Part shown: positions 18,494 through 27,066 of the stretch, piece after piece
Position numbering within the stretch: position 1 is the stretch's first letter
Layout of the letters: each line of letters starts with the position of its first letter
Origin: Variovorax sp. OV700
GTDB taxonomy: Bacteria > Pseudomonadota > Gammaproteobacteria > Burkholderiales > Burkholderiaceae_C
Length of the DNA: 64,000 nucleotides
Assembly: GCF_900099805.1 (NCBI RefSeq)
Contig: NZ_FNDR01000001.1
Span: 248,001-312,000 of the forward strand
Direction: 5' to 3'
Position numbers and translations under genes: made by a program
The notes under the pieces: model-generated
Databases searched by the model: none
Told to the model about the DNA's origin: nothing
The model's input: the letters and a program-made list of their open reading frames with translations, nothing else

Positions 18494-18526
18494 AAAAACA
18501 AAAAACCCAGCTGCCAGAGCTGGGTT
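18494..18526 (-). terminator. Attenuator-like intrinsic terminator in hom leader
   Basis: On the minus strand AACCCAGCT (18526-18518) and AGCTGGGTT (18512-18504) form a perfect 9-bp stem with a 5-base loop, followed by a T-rich run (18503-18494). It lies between the leader peptide and the hom start at 18478, so it would stop transcription before hom when formed. Confidence 0.85.
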
Positions 18527-18552
18527 CATTCATTCGGAGAAGAGCGATACAC

Positions 18553-18578
18553 CAGGTGGCTGCCGAAACGGCCACCTG
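18553..18578 (-). promoter_or_regulatory. Leader hairpin upstream of the hom attenuator
   Basis: CAGGTGGC (18578-18571) and GCCACCTG (18560-18553) can pair as an 8-bp stem. The second arm can alternatively pair with the first arm of the terminator (GCCA with TGGC, CTGG with CCAG, leaving a small internal loop). That provides mutually exclusive structures of the kind used in attenuation. Confidence 0.6.
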
Positions 18579-18585
18579 CGCGTGC

Positions 18586-18618
18586 TCAGGGGGCCGCGGT
18601 GGTAATGGTGGTAATCAT
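18586..18618 (-). CDS. Thr/Ile-rich leader peptide of hom
   Basis: A 10-residue open frame MITTITTAAP ends seven bases before the first leader hairpin. Four of its ten residues are Thr (all ACC) and two are Ile (both ATT). Thr and Ile are end products of the pathway that hom feeds, and E. coli thrL has the same kind of Thr/Ile run. The Shine-Dalgarno is weak (GGGG about 15 bases upstream), and a TTG four codons upstream is an alternative start. Confidence 0.65.
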   Translation of the reverse strand: MITTITTAAP

Positions 18619-18864
18619 TCGTGCAACCAACGCCCCGTTCGCCCGCGCGAAGGCAGGCGGCGTCAGGCGGGCCAGCGAGGCTGCGCAGACGGTGGTGGGG
18701 AAGAAATGGCACGGCATGAAGCTGGGAGTGTACACAAGGCCCGCCTGGCGGAGGGGCCTTCCCGCGCAAAACCCGCTGAAATACGGGGAGCAGGCCTACA
18801 CATCTCTGCCCGCAGCGAGCCTAATGTCTTGGGAAAAGAACTGCATCATCCAGGAGGCAGCATC

Positions 18865-19269
18865 ATGAAGAATTTCGTCCTAGAGCCGCGCATGCGGGCA
18901 AGCTTCGGCGGCGCTTTCTACCCCACTGGCTATTCGATGGTGATGTTTCCGAGCCCGGAGGACGCCAGCCGCATCGGCCACAAACTGATCGAAAACGGCG
19001 TGAGCGGCGACGAGATCTACCTGATTCCCGCTGCAACGATCCTGGAGGAGATCACGCCCACCGTGAGGGAGGCCGACGAGCCGCTGCCTTCGGCCGGCAC
19101 CGATGCGGCCACCGTGCGCGCCTATACCAAGCTGGCGCGCGAGGGCCACACCGGCCTCCTGGTCAGGACGAAAAACGAGGAAGCCGCCAATCACCTGATG
19201 GAGGTGGTGCGCACCGTGCCCTATTCGATCGCGCAGCGATATCGCACGCTGGTCATCGAAGACCTTTGA
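18865..19269 (+). CDS. Conserved hypothetical protein
   Basis: The 134-residue soluble protein has an AGGAGG ribosome binding site 8 bases before its ATG. It has no signal peptide or membrane segment. The text (SMVMFPSPEDASRIGHKLIE, then the end TVPYSIAQRYRTLVIEDL) suggests an alpha/beta ferredoxin-like fold of the type seen in small stress proteins, but I do not recognise the family. It is divergent from hom and convergent with the antiporter gene. Confidence 0.75.
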   Translation: MKNFVLEPRMRASFGGAFYPTGYSMVMFPSPEDASRIGHKLIENGVSGDEIYLIPAATILEEITPTVREADEPLPSAGTDAATVRAYTKLAREGHTGLLVRTKNEEAANHLMEVVRTVPYSIAQRYRTLVIEDL

Positions 19270-19289
19270 GCCCCTGATCCGGCGGTAGC

Positions 19290-20969
19290 TCAGGCCGCCG
19301 CAGCCACGGCGCGCCGCACCACGTCGCGGGCCATGGCCTGCGCCAGTTCGTGTTCGCCCAGAAAGACGGTTGCGGCGGTCTCCTGCGTCAGCAGGCGGGC
19401 TTCATCTTCGTTGTGGCTGCGGATTACTGTCTCGATCGCCGGATTGAGCGTGCGCGCGATTTCCATCATCTGGCGCACGTTGATGGCGTCTGGCGTGGCC
19501 ACCACCAACACCCGGGCGCGCGCAATGTGCGCCTGGATCAGCACGGAAGGATCGGCCGCGTCGCCCCAAACGGCCGCCACGCCGGCTTCGCGCAGCTTCT
19601 TCACCAGTTCGCGGTTCTGCTCCGCCACCACATAGGGAACGTCGTTCGCCTCCAGCTCGGACGCAATGCGGCGACCGACGCGGCCATAGCCCACCAGCAC
19701 CACCTGCCTGGACAGGTATCTGGCTTCGGTGGTCGTGGGCAATTCGGCCAGCGGGTGGTCGCGCGATTCGAGTGCCAGCGCCAACGGAAGACGGGCGTGC
19801 AGCCATTTTTGCAACGGCACGATCAGGCTGAACCACAGCGGATTGGTGGCGATGGAAATGAGCGCGCCGGCCAGGATGAGGCTCTGGCCCTCGACCGGCA
19901 GCACCCCCAGCGAGACACCGAGCCCCGCAAGGATGAACGAGAACTCCCCGATCTGCGCGAGGCTCGCACTCACGGTGAGCGCGGTGCGCAGCGGATAGCG
20001 AAACGCCAGCACCAGCGCGCAGGCGGCAAGCGACTTGCCCAGCACGATCACGGCCACCACCGCCAGAACCTGCAATGGGCGATCCAGGAGCACCGAAGGA
20101 TCGAAGAGCATGCCCACGGATACGAAGAACAGCACAGCGAAGGCGTCGCGCAGCGGCAGCGATTCCTGCGCGGCGCGGTGGCTGAATTCCGATTCACGCA
20201 TCACCATGCCGGCGAAGAACGCGCCAAGCGCAAACGACACGCCGAACAATGCCGCCGATGCAAAGGCGATGCTCACCAGTTCGCGCGACCCCGTGCGCGT
20301 GACTTGCCAGAGAATCCAGGGAAAGGCCCGCCTTCCGACCACCAGCATCAGCGCCACGAAGCCTCCCACCTGCAGCAGCGTGAGCCCGAGCGTCTGCCAC
20401 AGAGGGTCCGGCGCAGCGCCCGCCGGATCGCCGGCAGTCCCGCCCAAGGCGCCCGCAAGCGGCGGCATCAGCACCAGGACCAACACCATGGCCAGGTCCT
20501 CGACCACCAGCCATCCCACGGCAATGCGGCCCGTGAACGAATCGAGAATGCCGAGGCTCTCGAGCGCCCGCAGCAGCACGACCGTGCTCGCCACCGACAG
20601 GGCCAGGCCGAAGACCAGTGCCTCGCCCCATGACCAGTCCCACCAGAGCGCCAGCGCGCCGCCGAGCAGGGTGGCCACCGCAATCTGCGCCAAAGCGCCC
20701 GGCAGAGCGATCTTGCGCACGGCCAACAGGTCGTCGAGCGAAAAATGCAGGCCCACGCCGAACATCAGCAGCATCACGCCGATTTCGGCCAACTGCGCCG
20801 CAATGCCCGCATCGGCCACGAAGCCCGGCGTGAAGGGCCCGATGATCACGCCCGCCAGCAGGTAGCCCACCAACGCCGGCAAGCGCAGCCGCACCGCCAG
20901 GAAACCGAACACGAGCGCCAGGCCCAAGCCGGCGGCAATGGTGTTGATCAGTGAAACGCTGTGGGGCAT
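19290..20969 (-). CDS. YbaL/Kef-type cation:proton antiporter
   Basis: The 559-residue protein has a Na+/H+ exchanger (CPA2) domain of about 12 hydrophobic segments in residues 5-390. It includes the GYLLAGVIIGPFTPG motif and LMFGVGLHFSLDDLL. A cytoplasmic TrkA-N (RCK) domain follows from about 415 (VVLVGYGRVGRRIASELE), with the NAD-binding GxGxxG pattern. This order matches YbaL and Kef potassium efflux systems. Ligand control through the RCK domain is expected for the family. Confidence 0.92.
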   Translation of the reverse strand: MPHSVSLINTIAAGLGLALVFGFLAVRLRLPALVGYLLAGVIIGPFTPGFVADAGIAAQLAEIGVMLLMFGVGLHFSLDDLLAVRKIALPGALAQIAVATLLGGALALWWDWSWGEALVFGLALSVASTVVLLRALESLGILDSFTGRIAVGWLVVEDLAMVLVLVLMPPLAGALGGTAGDPAGAAPDPLWQTLGLTLLQVGGFVALMLVVGRRAFPWILWQVTRTGSRELVSIAFASAALFGVSFALGAFFAGMVMRESEFSHRAAQESLPLRDAFAVLFFVSVGMLFDPSVLLDRPLQVLAVVAVIVLGKSLAACALVLAFRYPLRTALTVSASLAQIGEFSFILAGLGVSLGVLPVEGQSLILAGALISIATNPLWFSLIVPLQKWLHARLPLALALESRDHPLAELPTTTEARYLSRQVVLVGYGRVGRRIASELEANDVPYVVAEQNRELVKKLREAGVAAVWGDAADPSVLIQAHIARARVLVVATPDAINVRQMMEIARTLNPAIETVIRSHNEDEARLLTQETAATVFLGEHELAQAMARDVVRRAVAAAA

Positions 20970-21016
20970 CGTTCCATTTTGCAGGAACGATGCCTTTCCC
21001 TTGCCCTACACGGACA

Positions 21017-22360
21017 TCAATCGGCCATCTTGGTGACGCGGGCGCCTTCGAGCACCTCGGGCTCCTGCGCCTCGACCCAGCTCTCGTTGTTGAGCCCGGC
21101 CTGCAGCCGCTCCGTGTCGAGTTCGTTCGTCCACTTGGCGACCACGATGGTGGCCACGCCGTTGCCGATCAGGTTGGTCAGCGCACGGGCCTCGGACATG
21201 AAGCGGTCGATGCCGAGGATCAGCGCCAGGCCCGCTACCGGCACATGGCCCACCGCCGACAGTGTGGCGGCCAGCACGATGAAGCCGCTGCCGGTCACGC
21301 CCGCCGCACCCTTGGAGGTGAGCAGCAGCACCGCGAGGAGCGTGATCTCCTGCATCAGCGTCATGGGCGTGTTGGTGGCTTGCGCAATGAACACCGCCGC
21401 CATCGTCAGGTAGATGGACGTGCCGTCGAGGTTGAACGAATAGCCGGTGGGAATCACCAGGCCCACGCAGGCCTTGTTGGCGCCCAGGTTCTCCATCTTC
21501 TCCATCATGCGCGGCAGCACCGATTCGGACGACGAAGTGCCCAGCACGATCAGCAGTTCCTCCTTGATGTACTTGATGAACTTCCAGATGCTGAAGCCGT
21601 GGAAGCGCGCAATGAGCCCCAGCACCACGAAGATGAACAGCAGGCAGGTCAGGTAGAACGTGCCCATCAGCTTGCCGAGCGAGAACAGGCTGCCCAGCCC
21701 GTACTTGCCGATGGTGAAGGCCATTGCCCCGAAGGCGCCGATGGGTGCCAGCTTCATGATGTAGCCGACGATCACGAAGAGCACGTGCGAGCCCTTCTCG
21801 ATCACGTCGAACACCAGCGTGCCGCGACCGCCGAAGCGGTGCAGCGCAAAGCCGAACAGCACGGCGATCAGCAGCACCTGCAGGATTTCGCCCTTGGCAA
21901 AGGCATCGACCACCGTGCTGGGAATGACGTTCAGCAGAAAGTCGACCGTGCCGGTCATCTTTCCCGGGCCGGTGTAGGAGGCAATCGCCTTGGTGTCGAG
22001 CGAGGCCGGGTCAATGTTCATGCCCGCGCCGGGCTGCAGCAGATTGACCAGCAAGAGGCCGACCACCAGCGCGATGGTGCTCACGACCTCGAAATACAGG
22101 AGAGCCAGGCCGCCGGTCTTGCCGACCTTCTTCATGTCTTCCATGCCCGCGATGCCGACCACCACCGTGCAGAAGATGATCGGCGCGATGATCATCTTGA
22201 TGAGCTTGATGAAGCCGTCGCCCAGCGGCTTCATCGATTCGCCGATGGCGGGGTAGAAGTGGCCGAGCAGCACGCCGATGACCACGGCGGTGATCACCTG
22301 GACGTAGAGGGAACGGTAAAGAGGAAGTTTTCTGGGTGGTGTGCTTGTTGTCTCTGCCAT
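21017..22360 (-). CDS. dctA: C4-dicarboxylate:cation symporter DctA
   Basis: The 447-residue inner membrane protein belongs to the DAACS (DctA/GltP) family. Diagnostic motifs are [20 protein letters not shown] (serine-rich re-entrant loop) and [20 protein letters not shown]. It imports succinate, fumarate and malate with protons or sodium. It follows phaB on the same strand, but a strong terminator separates them, so it probably has its own promoter. Confidence 0.93.
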   Translation of the reverse strand: MAETTSTPPRKLPLYRSLYVQVITAVVIGVLLGHFYPAIGESMKPLGDGFIKLIKMIIAPIIFCTVVVGIAGMEDMKKVGKTGGLALLYFEVVSTIALVVGLLLVNLLQPGAGMNIDPASLDTKAIASYTGPGKMTGTVDFLLNVIPSTVVDAFAKGEILQVLLIAVLFGFALHRFGGRGTLVFDVIEKGSHVLFVIVGYIMKLAPIGAFGAMAFTIGKYGLGSLFSLGKLMGTFYLTCLLFIFVVLGLIARFHGFSIWKFIKYIKEELLIVLGTSSSESVLPRMMEKMENLGANKACVGLVIPTGYSFNLDGTSIYLTMAAVFIAQATNTPMTLMQEITLLAVLLLTSKGAAGVTGSGFIVLAATLSAVGHVPVAGLALILGIDRFMSEARALTNLIGNGVATIVVAKWTNELDTERLQAGLNNESWVEAQEPEVLEGARVTKMAD

Positions 22361-22439
22361 GTCTTGCCTCCGAATCGGGTTGGAAACTGTAGGACCGTTT
22401 CAGCCACTTTCCATTCGTAGAAGCCACATGATTCAAATG

Positions 22440-22460
22440 AAAAAACCCGCCGAAGCGGGT
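22440..22460 (-). terminator. Intrinsic terminator after phaB
   Basis: On the minus strand ACCCGC and GCGGGT form a 6-bp GC-rich stem with a stable TTCG loop, followed by a T run. It lies 29 bases past the phaB stop and ahead of dctA. Confidence 0.85.
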
Positions 22461-22488
22461 CTTTTCAATCAGGCTCTGGTCAGCATGA

Positions 22489-23226
22489 TCAGTGCATGTG
22501 CAGGCCGCCGTTGACCGAGAAATCGGCCCCGGTGCTGTAGCCGCCCTCGTCCGTGGCAAGCCACGAGATGATGGAGGCAATTTCGCTCGGCTCGCCCAGG
22601 CGCTTGACCGGGATGGTGGCCACGATCTTGTCGAGCACTTCCTGGCGGATGGCCTTGACCATGTCGGTGCCGATGTAGCCCGGGCTCACGGTGTTGACCG
22701 TGACGCCCTTGTTCGCCAGCTCCTGCGCCAGCGCCATCGTGAAGCCGTGCATGCCGGCCTTGGCCGCCGAGTAGTTGGTCTGCCCTGCCTGGCCCTTGGC
22801 GCCATTGACCGAGCTGATGTTGATGATGCGGCCCCAGCCTTTTTCGACCATGTCGCCCACCACCTGCTTGGTGACGTTGAACATGCTGTTGAGGTTGGTC
22901 TCGATGACCGCGCTCCAGTCTTCGGGCGTCATCTTCAGGAACATGCGGTCCCGCGTGATGCCGGCGTTGTTGACCAGCACGTCGATGGGACCGTGCGCAG
23001 CCTTGGCGGCCGAAAACGCCTCGACGGTGGATTGCCAGTCGCCGACATTGCCGACCGACGCATGGAACTCGAAGCCCAGGGCCTTCTGCTCGGCCAGCCA
23101 TTTGGCATGGTCGCGCGTGGGGCCGCAGCCTGCGATGACGGTGAAGCCGTCTTTGTGCAGACGCTGGCAGATGGCAGTTCCGATGCCACCCATGCCTCCG
23201 GTGACATATGCAACTTTCTTGCTCAT
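22489..23226 (-). CDS. phaB: Acetoacetyl-CoA reductase
   Basis: The 245-residue short-chain dehydrogenase makes (R)-3-hydroxybutyryl-CoA from acetoacetyl-CoA with NADPH for polyhydroxybutyrate synthesis. It has the cofactor motif TGGMGGIG near residues 9-16, NNAGITRD, and the catalytic Ser and YSAAK motif. The text is typical of PhaB/FabG-like enzymes, and the end SVNGGLHMH is close to that of known PhaB. It stands alone, about 7 kb from phaC-phaA on the same strand. Confidence 0.93.
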   Translation of the reverse strand: MSKKVAYVTGGMGGIGTAICQRLHKDGFTVIAGCGPTRDHAKWLAEQKALGFEFHASVGNVGDWQSTVEAFSAAKAAHGPIDVLVNNAGITRDRMFLKMTPEDWSAVIETNLNSMFNVTKQVVGDMVEKGWGRIINISSVNGAKGQAGQTNYSAAKAGMHGFTMALAQELANKGVTVNTVSPGYIGTDMVKAIRQEVLDKIVATIPVKRLGEPSEIASIISWLATDEGGYSTGADFSVNGGLHMH

Positions 23227-23420
23227 AAATCTTCCTTGATGTGTTGCGAAGCTAAAGCCTGAACGGCCGCCTTCACTCTAGCGAATTTCAAGCCACCTAT
23301 CGCTGAGGAAAACACTGAGCCAAGCTGGCAAGCAGCTGTCAATGCAGGGCCGATGTGCAACCATATGCATGAGTCTGTACCTTCTTGCGCATTCCGCTGC
23401 CCTTCAAGGAGTTCGAAAGT

Positions 23421-23960
23421 ATGAATTTCGGGATTGTCACAGTGTCCGGAATTTCTGGCCTCGAGCCGCTCTCCGTGCTCGCTGCCCGAGTCGGCGCCAC
23501 CCTGCGTGAACGGCGCCAGACGGTGGCCGTAGCCGAATCTTCGGCCGGCGGGCTCGTGTCGGCTGCCCTGCTTGCCATTCCCGGCGCCTCGGCTTTCTTC
23601 CTTGGCGGCGCGGTCGTCTATTCGCGGCGCGCCGCCAAGGCGCTGCTGGGGCTCACCCCGGAGGACATGGCCGACGGCATGCGCGCGGAAACAGAACCCT
23701 ATGCCAGGTTCATCGCGGGCAGGATCCGCGACGGCCACCGCGCCACGTGGGGAATTGCGGAGAGCGGCGCGGCCGGCCCTTCCGGCAGCCCGTACGGCGA
23801 CGCGCCGGGCCATGTGTGCGTGGCTATCGCCGGTACGGCCACCGCAAGCAGGACCATCGAGACCGGCGACGCGGACCGCGTGTCGAACATGGATGTGTTC
23901 GCGCGGCAGTTGCTCCTGCTCTTCGACGAGACACTGCGCGCGCAATCCTCTGCAGGCTAA
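23421..23960 (+). CDS. CinA-type nicotinamide-nucleotide amidohydrolase domain protein
   Basis: The 179-residue protein is a stand-alone CinA C-terminal (PncC-like) domain. It has the family motif VAVAESSAGGLVSAALLAIP near residue 35 and a GIAESGAAGPSG loop near 115. Family members deamidate NMN to nicotinic acid mononucleotide in pyridine nucleotide recycling. An AAGGAG element precedes the chosen ATG; a further in-frame ATG lies 12 codons upstream. It is divergent from phaB and overlaps the convergent Bug gene by four bases. Confidence 0.85.
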   Translation: MNFGIVTVSGISGLEPLSVLAARVGATLRERRQTVAVAESSAGGLVSAALLAIPGASAFFLGGAVVYSRRAAKALLGLTPEDMADGMRAETEPYARFIAGRIRDGHRATWGIAESGAAGPSGSPYGDAPGHVCVAIAGTATASRTIETGDADRVSNMDVFARQLLLLFDETLRAQSSAG

Positions 23961-24961
23961 TCCGCCTGCACCCCCGCCGCCCGGATCACCTTGCCCCATT
24001 TCTCGGTCTCGGCGGCCAGGTGCTTGCGCAGCGCCTCGGGCGTCACCTTGTCCATGGACACGGCCTCGGTGCTCAGTTCGGCGAAGCGCTGCTTCACCAT
24101 GTCGTCCTGCAGCGCGGCGCGCAAAGCGGTGTTGAGCTTTTCCATCACCGCCGGCGGCGTGCCCTTGGGTGCGTAGATGCCGTGCCAAACCTTCACGTCG
24201 AAACCCTTCAGGCCTTGTTCGTCGAGGGTGGGAACGTTGGGCATGCTGGACAGGCGCCTGGGCGTGGTCACGCCGAACACCTTGACCCGGTTGCCGTCCT
24301 TGATGACCGGCGCGGTCTGGGTGGTCTGGTCGCACAGCAGATCGACCTGCCCGCCCATCAGGTCGTTGAGCGCGGGACCGGCGCCCTTGTAGGGCACGGT
24401 GGTGAGCTGCACGCCGATCTGGTGCGCAAGGAGCATGCCGCACAGCTGCGACACGGCACCGACGCCGGCGTTGGCGAGCGTCACCTTGTCCTTGTGGATC
24501 TTCACGTAGGCCAGCAGCTCCTGGAAATTGTTGGCCGGAAAGTCCTTGCGCGAAAGCAAGGTCATGGGCACGTCCATCACCTGTCCGACGTATTCGAAGT
24601 CTTTCAGCGGGTCGTAGCTGAGCTTCTTGTAGAGCGCGGGTGCGGTGGCCATGCCCATGTGATGGATGAGGATGGTGTAGCCGTTGGGCGCCGCCTTGGC
24701 CACGCGCCCGGGCGCGATGGTTCCGCCCGCGCCCACGGTGTTCTCGACGATGACGGTCTGCCCGAGCGACTTGCCCATCGGGATCGCCAGCATGCGCGCG
24801 ACCACATCGGTCGGGCCGCCGGCCGAATACGGCACGACCATGGTGATGGGCTTCTCGGGCCAAGGGGCCTGCGCCGCCGCGGGCGAATGGGCCGCCAGCA
24901 GGCAGGCGCCCAGCGCAGCCGCATGCATTGCCCGTGTTTTCCAGTTGTTTGTTGCTTTCAC
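23957..24961 (-). CDS. Bug family substrate-binding protein
   Basis: The 334-residue protein starts at GTG 24961, which has AAGGAGA just upstream and leads straight into a signal peptide (ending AAAQAPWPEKPI). Bug motifs are PITMVVPYSAGGPTDVVARM and the VIVENTVGAGGTIAPGRVAK block. It is the last gene of the CoA-dependent catabolic cluster and probably binds the substrate in the periplasm. Confidence 0.92.
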   Translation of the reverse strand: MKATNNWKTRAMHAAALGACLLAAHSPAAAQAPWPEKPITMVVPYSAGGPTDVVARMLAIPMGKSLGQTVIVENTVGAGGTIAPGRVAKAAPNGYTILIHHMGMATAPALYKKLSYDPLKDFEYVGQVMDVPMTLLSRKDFPANNFQELLAYVKIHKDKVTLANAGVGAVSQLCGMLLAHQIGVQLTTVPYKGAGPALNDLMGGQVDLLCDQTTQTAPVIKDGNRVKVFGVTTPRRLSSMPNVPTLDEQGLKGFDVKVWHGIYAPKGTPPAVMEKLNTALRAALQDDMVKQRFAELSTEAVSMDKVTPEALRKHLAAETEKWGKVIRAAGVQAD

Positions 24962-25002
24962 TTCGTTGTCTCCTTTGTCTTGATGTCGATCTGCGGCGTT
25001 CG

Positions 25003-25872
25003 TCAGGGCGCCGTTTGCGTATCGAGCGCGAGCAGGCGCTCGGCCAGGCGCACCACGGGTGCGTCGACCATGCGCCCGTCGAGGCTCGCCACGCCGCCGC
25101 CGGCGGCGCGGGTCGCCTCCATCACGCGGCGAGCCCATGCCAGCTCATCGGTGCTCGGCCCCAGCGCGGCGTGCACCGGTGCGACCTGGTCGGGGTGAAT
25201 GCAAAGCTTGGCGCCGAAGCCGCCCCGGCGTGCACGCGCGGCGTCGGCCGCGAGCCGCGGCGCATTGCGCCAATCGGGCGTGACGCCGTCGATGGGGGCG
25301 GCCAGGCCGGCACGGCGCGAGGCCAGCACCAGTGCCAGGCGCACCGGCACCAGTTCAGCCTCGTCCGCATCGCAGGCAAGACCCAGGTCGGCCTGGAAGT
25401 CGAGGTTGCCGAACGCGAGCCGCAGCACCTGCGGCGCGGCCGCGAGTTCGCCAGCGGCTTCGAGGCCCGCGGCGGATTCAATCAACGGCACGAGCAGGCC
25501 CTTGAGTCCGATGTCCGCGGCGAGCTGATGCAAGTCGGCGGCGCGCTCTGCCTTGGGCAGCACCACGCCGGCAATCAGGCGTTCGGCGGCAAGCTCGCCC
25601 ACCAACGCACGGTCGCTGTCATGCCACGGCGTGCCATGGGCATTGATGCGTACCAGCAGGCGCCCTCTTTCCGCGGCGGGCAATGCGGCGAAAGACGCCC
25701 TGAGCTGCTCGCGCGCCGCCACCTTGCGATCGGGCGCCACGGCATCTTCGAGATCGACGATGACACCGCCCGCACCGGTGGCCAGCGCGCGCGCGTGGCG
25801 CTCGGGCCGGTCGGCGGGCACGAAGAGAAAGGTGCGCGCCAGGGCCAGCGCCGCATGCGTGGCCGTGCTCAC
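25003..25872 (-). CDS. HpcH/HpaI aldolase, CitE-like CoA-ester lyase
   Basis: The 289-residue protein belongs to the CitE/citramalyl-CoA lyase group. It begins with LARTFLFVPADRPERHARAL, has the VDLEDAVAPDRK metal-site region and the FGAKLCIHPDQVAPV end motif. The start is GTG 25872, whose bases overlap the stop of the upstream CoA-transferase (GTGTGA arrangement), so translation is coupled. With the CoA-transferase and hydratase beside it, it is likely to cleave a citramalyl-CoA or malyl-CoA-type ester to acetyl-CoA and a keto acid. Confidence 0.88.
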   Translation of the reverse strand: MSTATHAALALARTFLFVPADRPERHARALATGAGGVIVDLEDAVAPDRKVAAREQLRASFAALPAAERGRLLVRINAHGTPWHDSDRALVGELAAERLIAGVVLPKAERAADLHQLAADIGLKGLLVPLIESAAGLEAAGELAAAPQVLRLAFGNLDFQADLGLACDADEAELVPVRLALVLASRRAGLAAPIDGVTPDWRNAPRLAADAARARRGGFGAKLCIHPDQVAPVHAALGPSTDELAWARRVMEATRAAGGGVASLDGRMVDAPVVRLAERLLALDTQTAP

Positions 25873-27050
25873 ACCGCCCCCGCCTCTCGCAGCGCGGCTA
25901 TCTCGGCATCGCCGCGGCCCAGGCCGCGCAGGATGGACTCGGTGTGCTCCCCGACCGCGGGCACGGGGTCCATGCGGTAGTCGAAGGCACTCTGGCGTCC
26001 CGCCGGCAGCAAGGCTGGAATCTCGCCCGCCGGCGAGCCTACGTTTCGCCAGCGCTCGCGCGCCTGCAATTGCGGATGCGCCCATAGCCCGGCCATGTCG
26101 TTCATGCGCGCATTGGCAATCTGCGCGGCGTCTAGGCGTTCGACCACCTGCACGGTGCCGAGCGTGCTGAAGGTCTCCACGATGATCGCGCGCAGTGCAT
26201 CGCGGTTCTCGTTGCGCCGCGCGTTGCTGTCGAAGCGCGCGTCGGTGGCAAAGCCCGGCTGCAGCAGCACCTTCTCGCAGAACACGCGCCATTCGCGCTC
26301 GTTCTGCAGGCCCAGCATCACCGTGCCGCCATCGCCCGCGGGAAACGGGCCGTACGGGTAGATGGTGGCGTGCGAGGCGGCGCTACGCGGCGGCGGCGGC
26401 GCGCCTTCGTAGGCGTAGTACATCGGGTAGCCCATCCACTCGGCGAGCGACTCGAGCATCGACACGTCGATGTGCGAGCCCTTGCCGGTCTTTCCGCGCT
26501 GGAGCAGCGCCGCGAGGATGCCGGTGTAGGCGTACATGCCCGCCGCAATGTCGGCAATGGAATTGCCCGACTTGCACGGATCGTCCGGCGTGCCCGTGAC
26601 CGACAGGAAACCCGCCTCGCTCTGGATCAGCAGGTCATAGGCTTTCTTGTCGCGGTATGGGCCGTCTTCGCCGTAGCCCGAGATGTCGCAGACGATGAGC
26701 CGCGGGTGCTTCGCCTGCAGCGCTTCGGCGCCCAGCCCCATGCGTGCGGCCGCGCCGGGTGCGAGGTTCTGCACCAGCACGTCGGCCTCGGCCACCAGCT
26801 CCTGCAGCACCGCGAGCGCGGCAGGCTGCTTGAGGTCGAGCGTGAGGCTTTCCTTCGAGCGGTTGACCCATACGAAGTGCGAGGCCTCGCCGCCCACGCG
26901 CGCATCGTAGGCGCGCGCAAAGTCGCCGACGCCGGGTCGCTCCACCTTGATGACGCGGGCGCCAAGATCGGCCAGCTGGCGGGTACAGAACGGTGCCGCA
27001 ATCGCGTGTTCGAGCGAAACCACGGTGATGCCGTCGAGAGGTCTTGTCAT
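25869..27050 (-). CDS. CaiB/BaiF family CoA-transferase
   Basis: The 393-residue protein is a class III CoA-transferase: MTRPLDGITVVSLEHAIAAP at the start, LADLGARVIKVERPGVGDFA, and the WVNRSKESLTLDLKQ region; a conserved Asp in the CDISGYGEDGPYRDK block is expected to form the glutamyl/aspartyl-CoA intermediate. AAGGA precedes the start at 27050. It activates a dicarboxylic acid using a CoA donor such as succinyl-CoA. Its partners suggest an itaconate, mesaconate or citramalate-like acid. Confidence 0.9.
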   Translation of the reverse strand: MTRPLDGITVVSLEHAIAAPFCTRQLADLGARVIKVERPGVGDFARAYDARVGGEASHFVWVNRSKESLTLDLKQPAALAVLQELVAEADVLVQNLAPGAAARMGLGAEALQAKHPRLIVCDISGYGEDGPYRDKKAYDLLIQSEAGFLSVTGTPDDPCKSGNSIADIAAGMYAYTGILAALLQRGKTGKGSHIDVSMLESLAEWMGYPMYYAYEGAPPPPRSAASHATIYPYGPFPAGDGGTVMLGLQNEREWRVFCEKVLLQPGFATDARFDSNARRNENRDALRAIIVETFSTLGTVQVVERLDAAQIANARMNDMAGLWAHPQLQARERWRNVGSPAGEIPALLPAGRQSAFDYRMDPVPAVGEHTESILRGLGRGDAEIAALREAGAV

Positions 27051-27066
27051 GGGCTTTTTTCCTTGT

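Noticed and set aside
18479-18529. Longer N-terminus for homoserine dehydrogenase
   Set aside because: It would place the start inside the terminator hairpin, and the ATG at 18478 has its own GGAGA.
24962-25138. Longer N-terminus for the Bug protein at 23957
   Set aside because: The signal peptide begins just after the GTG at 24961, which has a good ribosome binding site, and the extra residues are Arg-rich and would block export.
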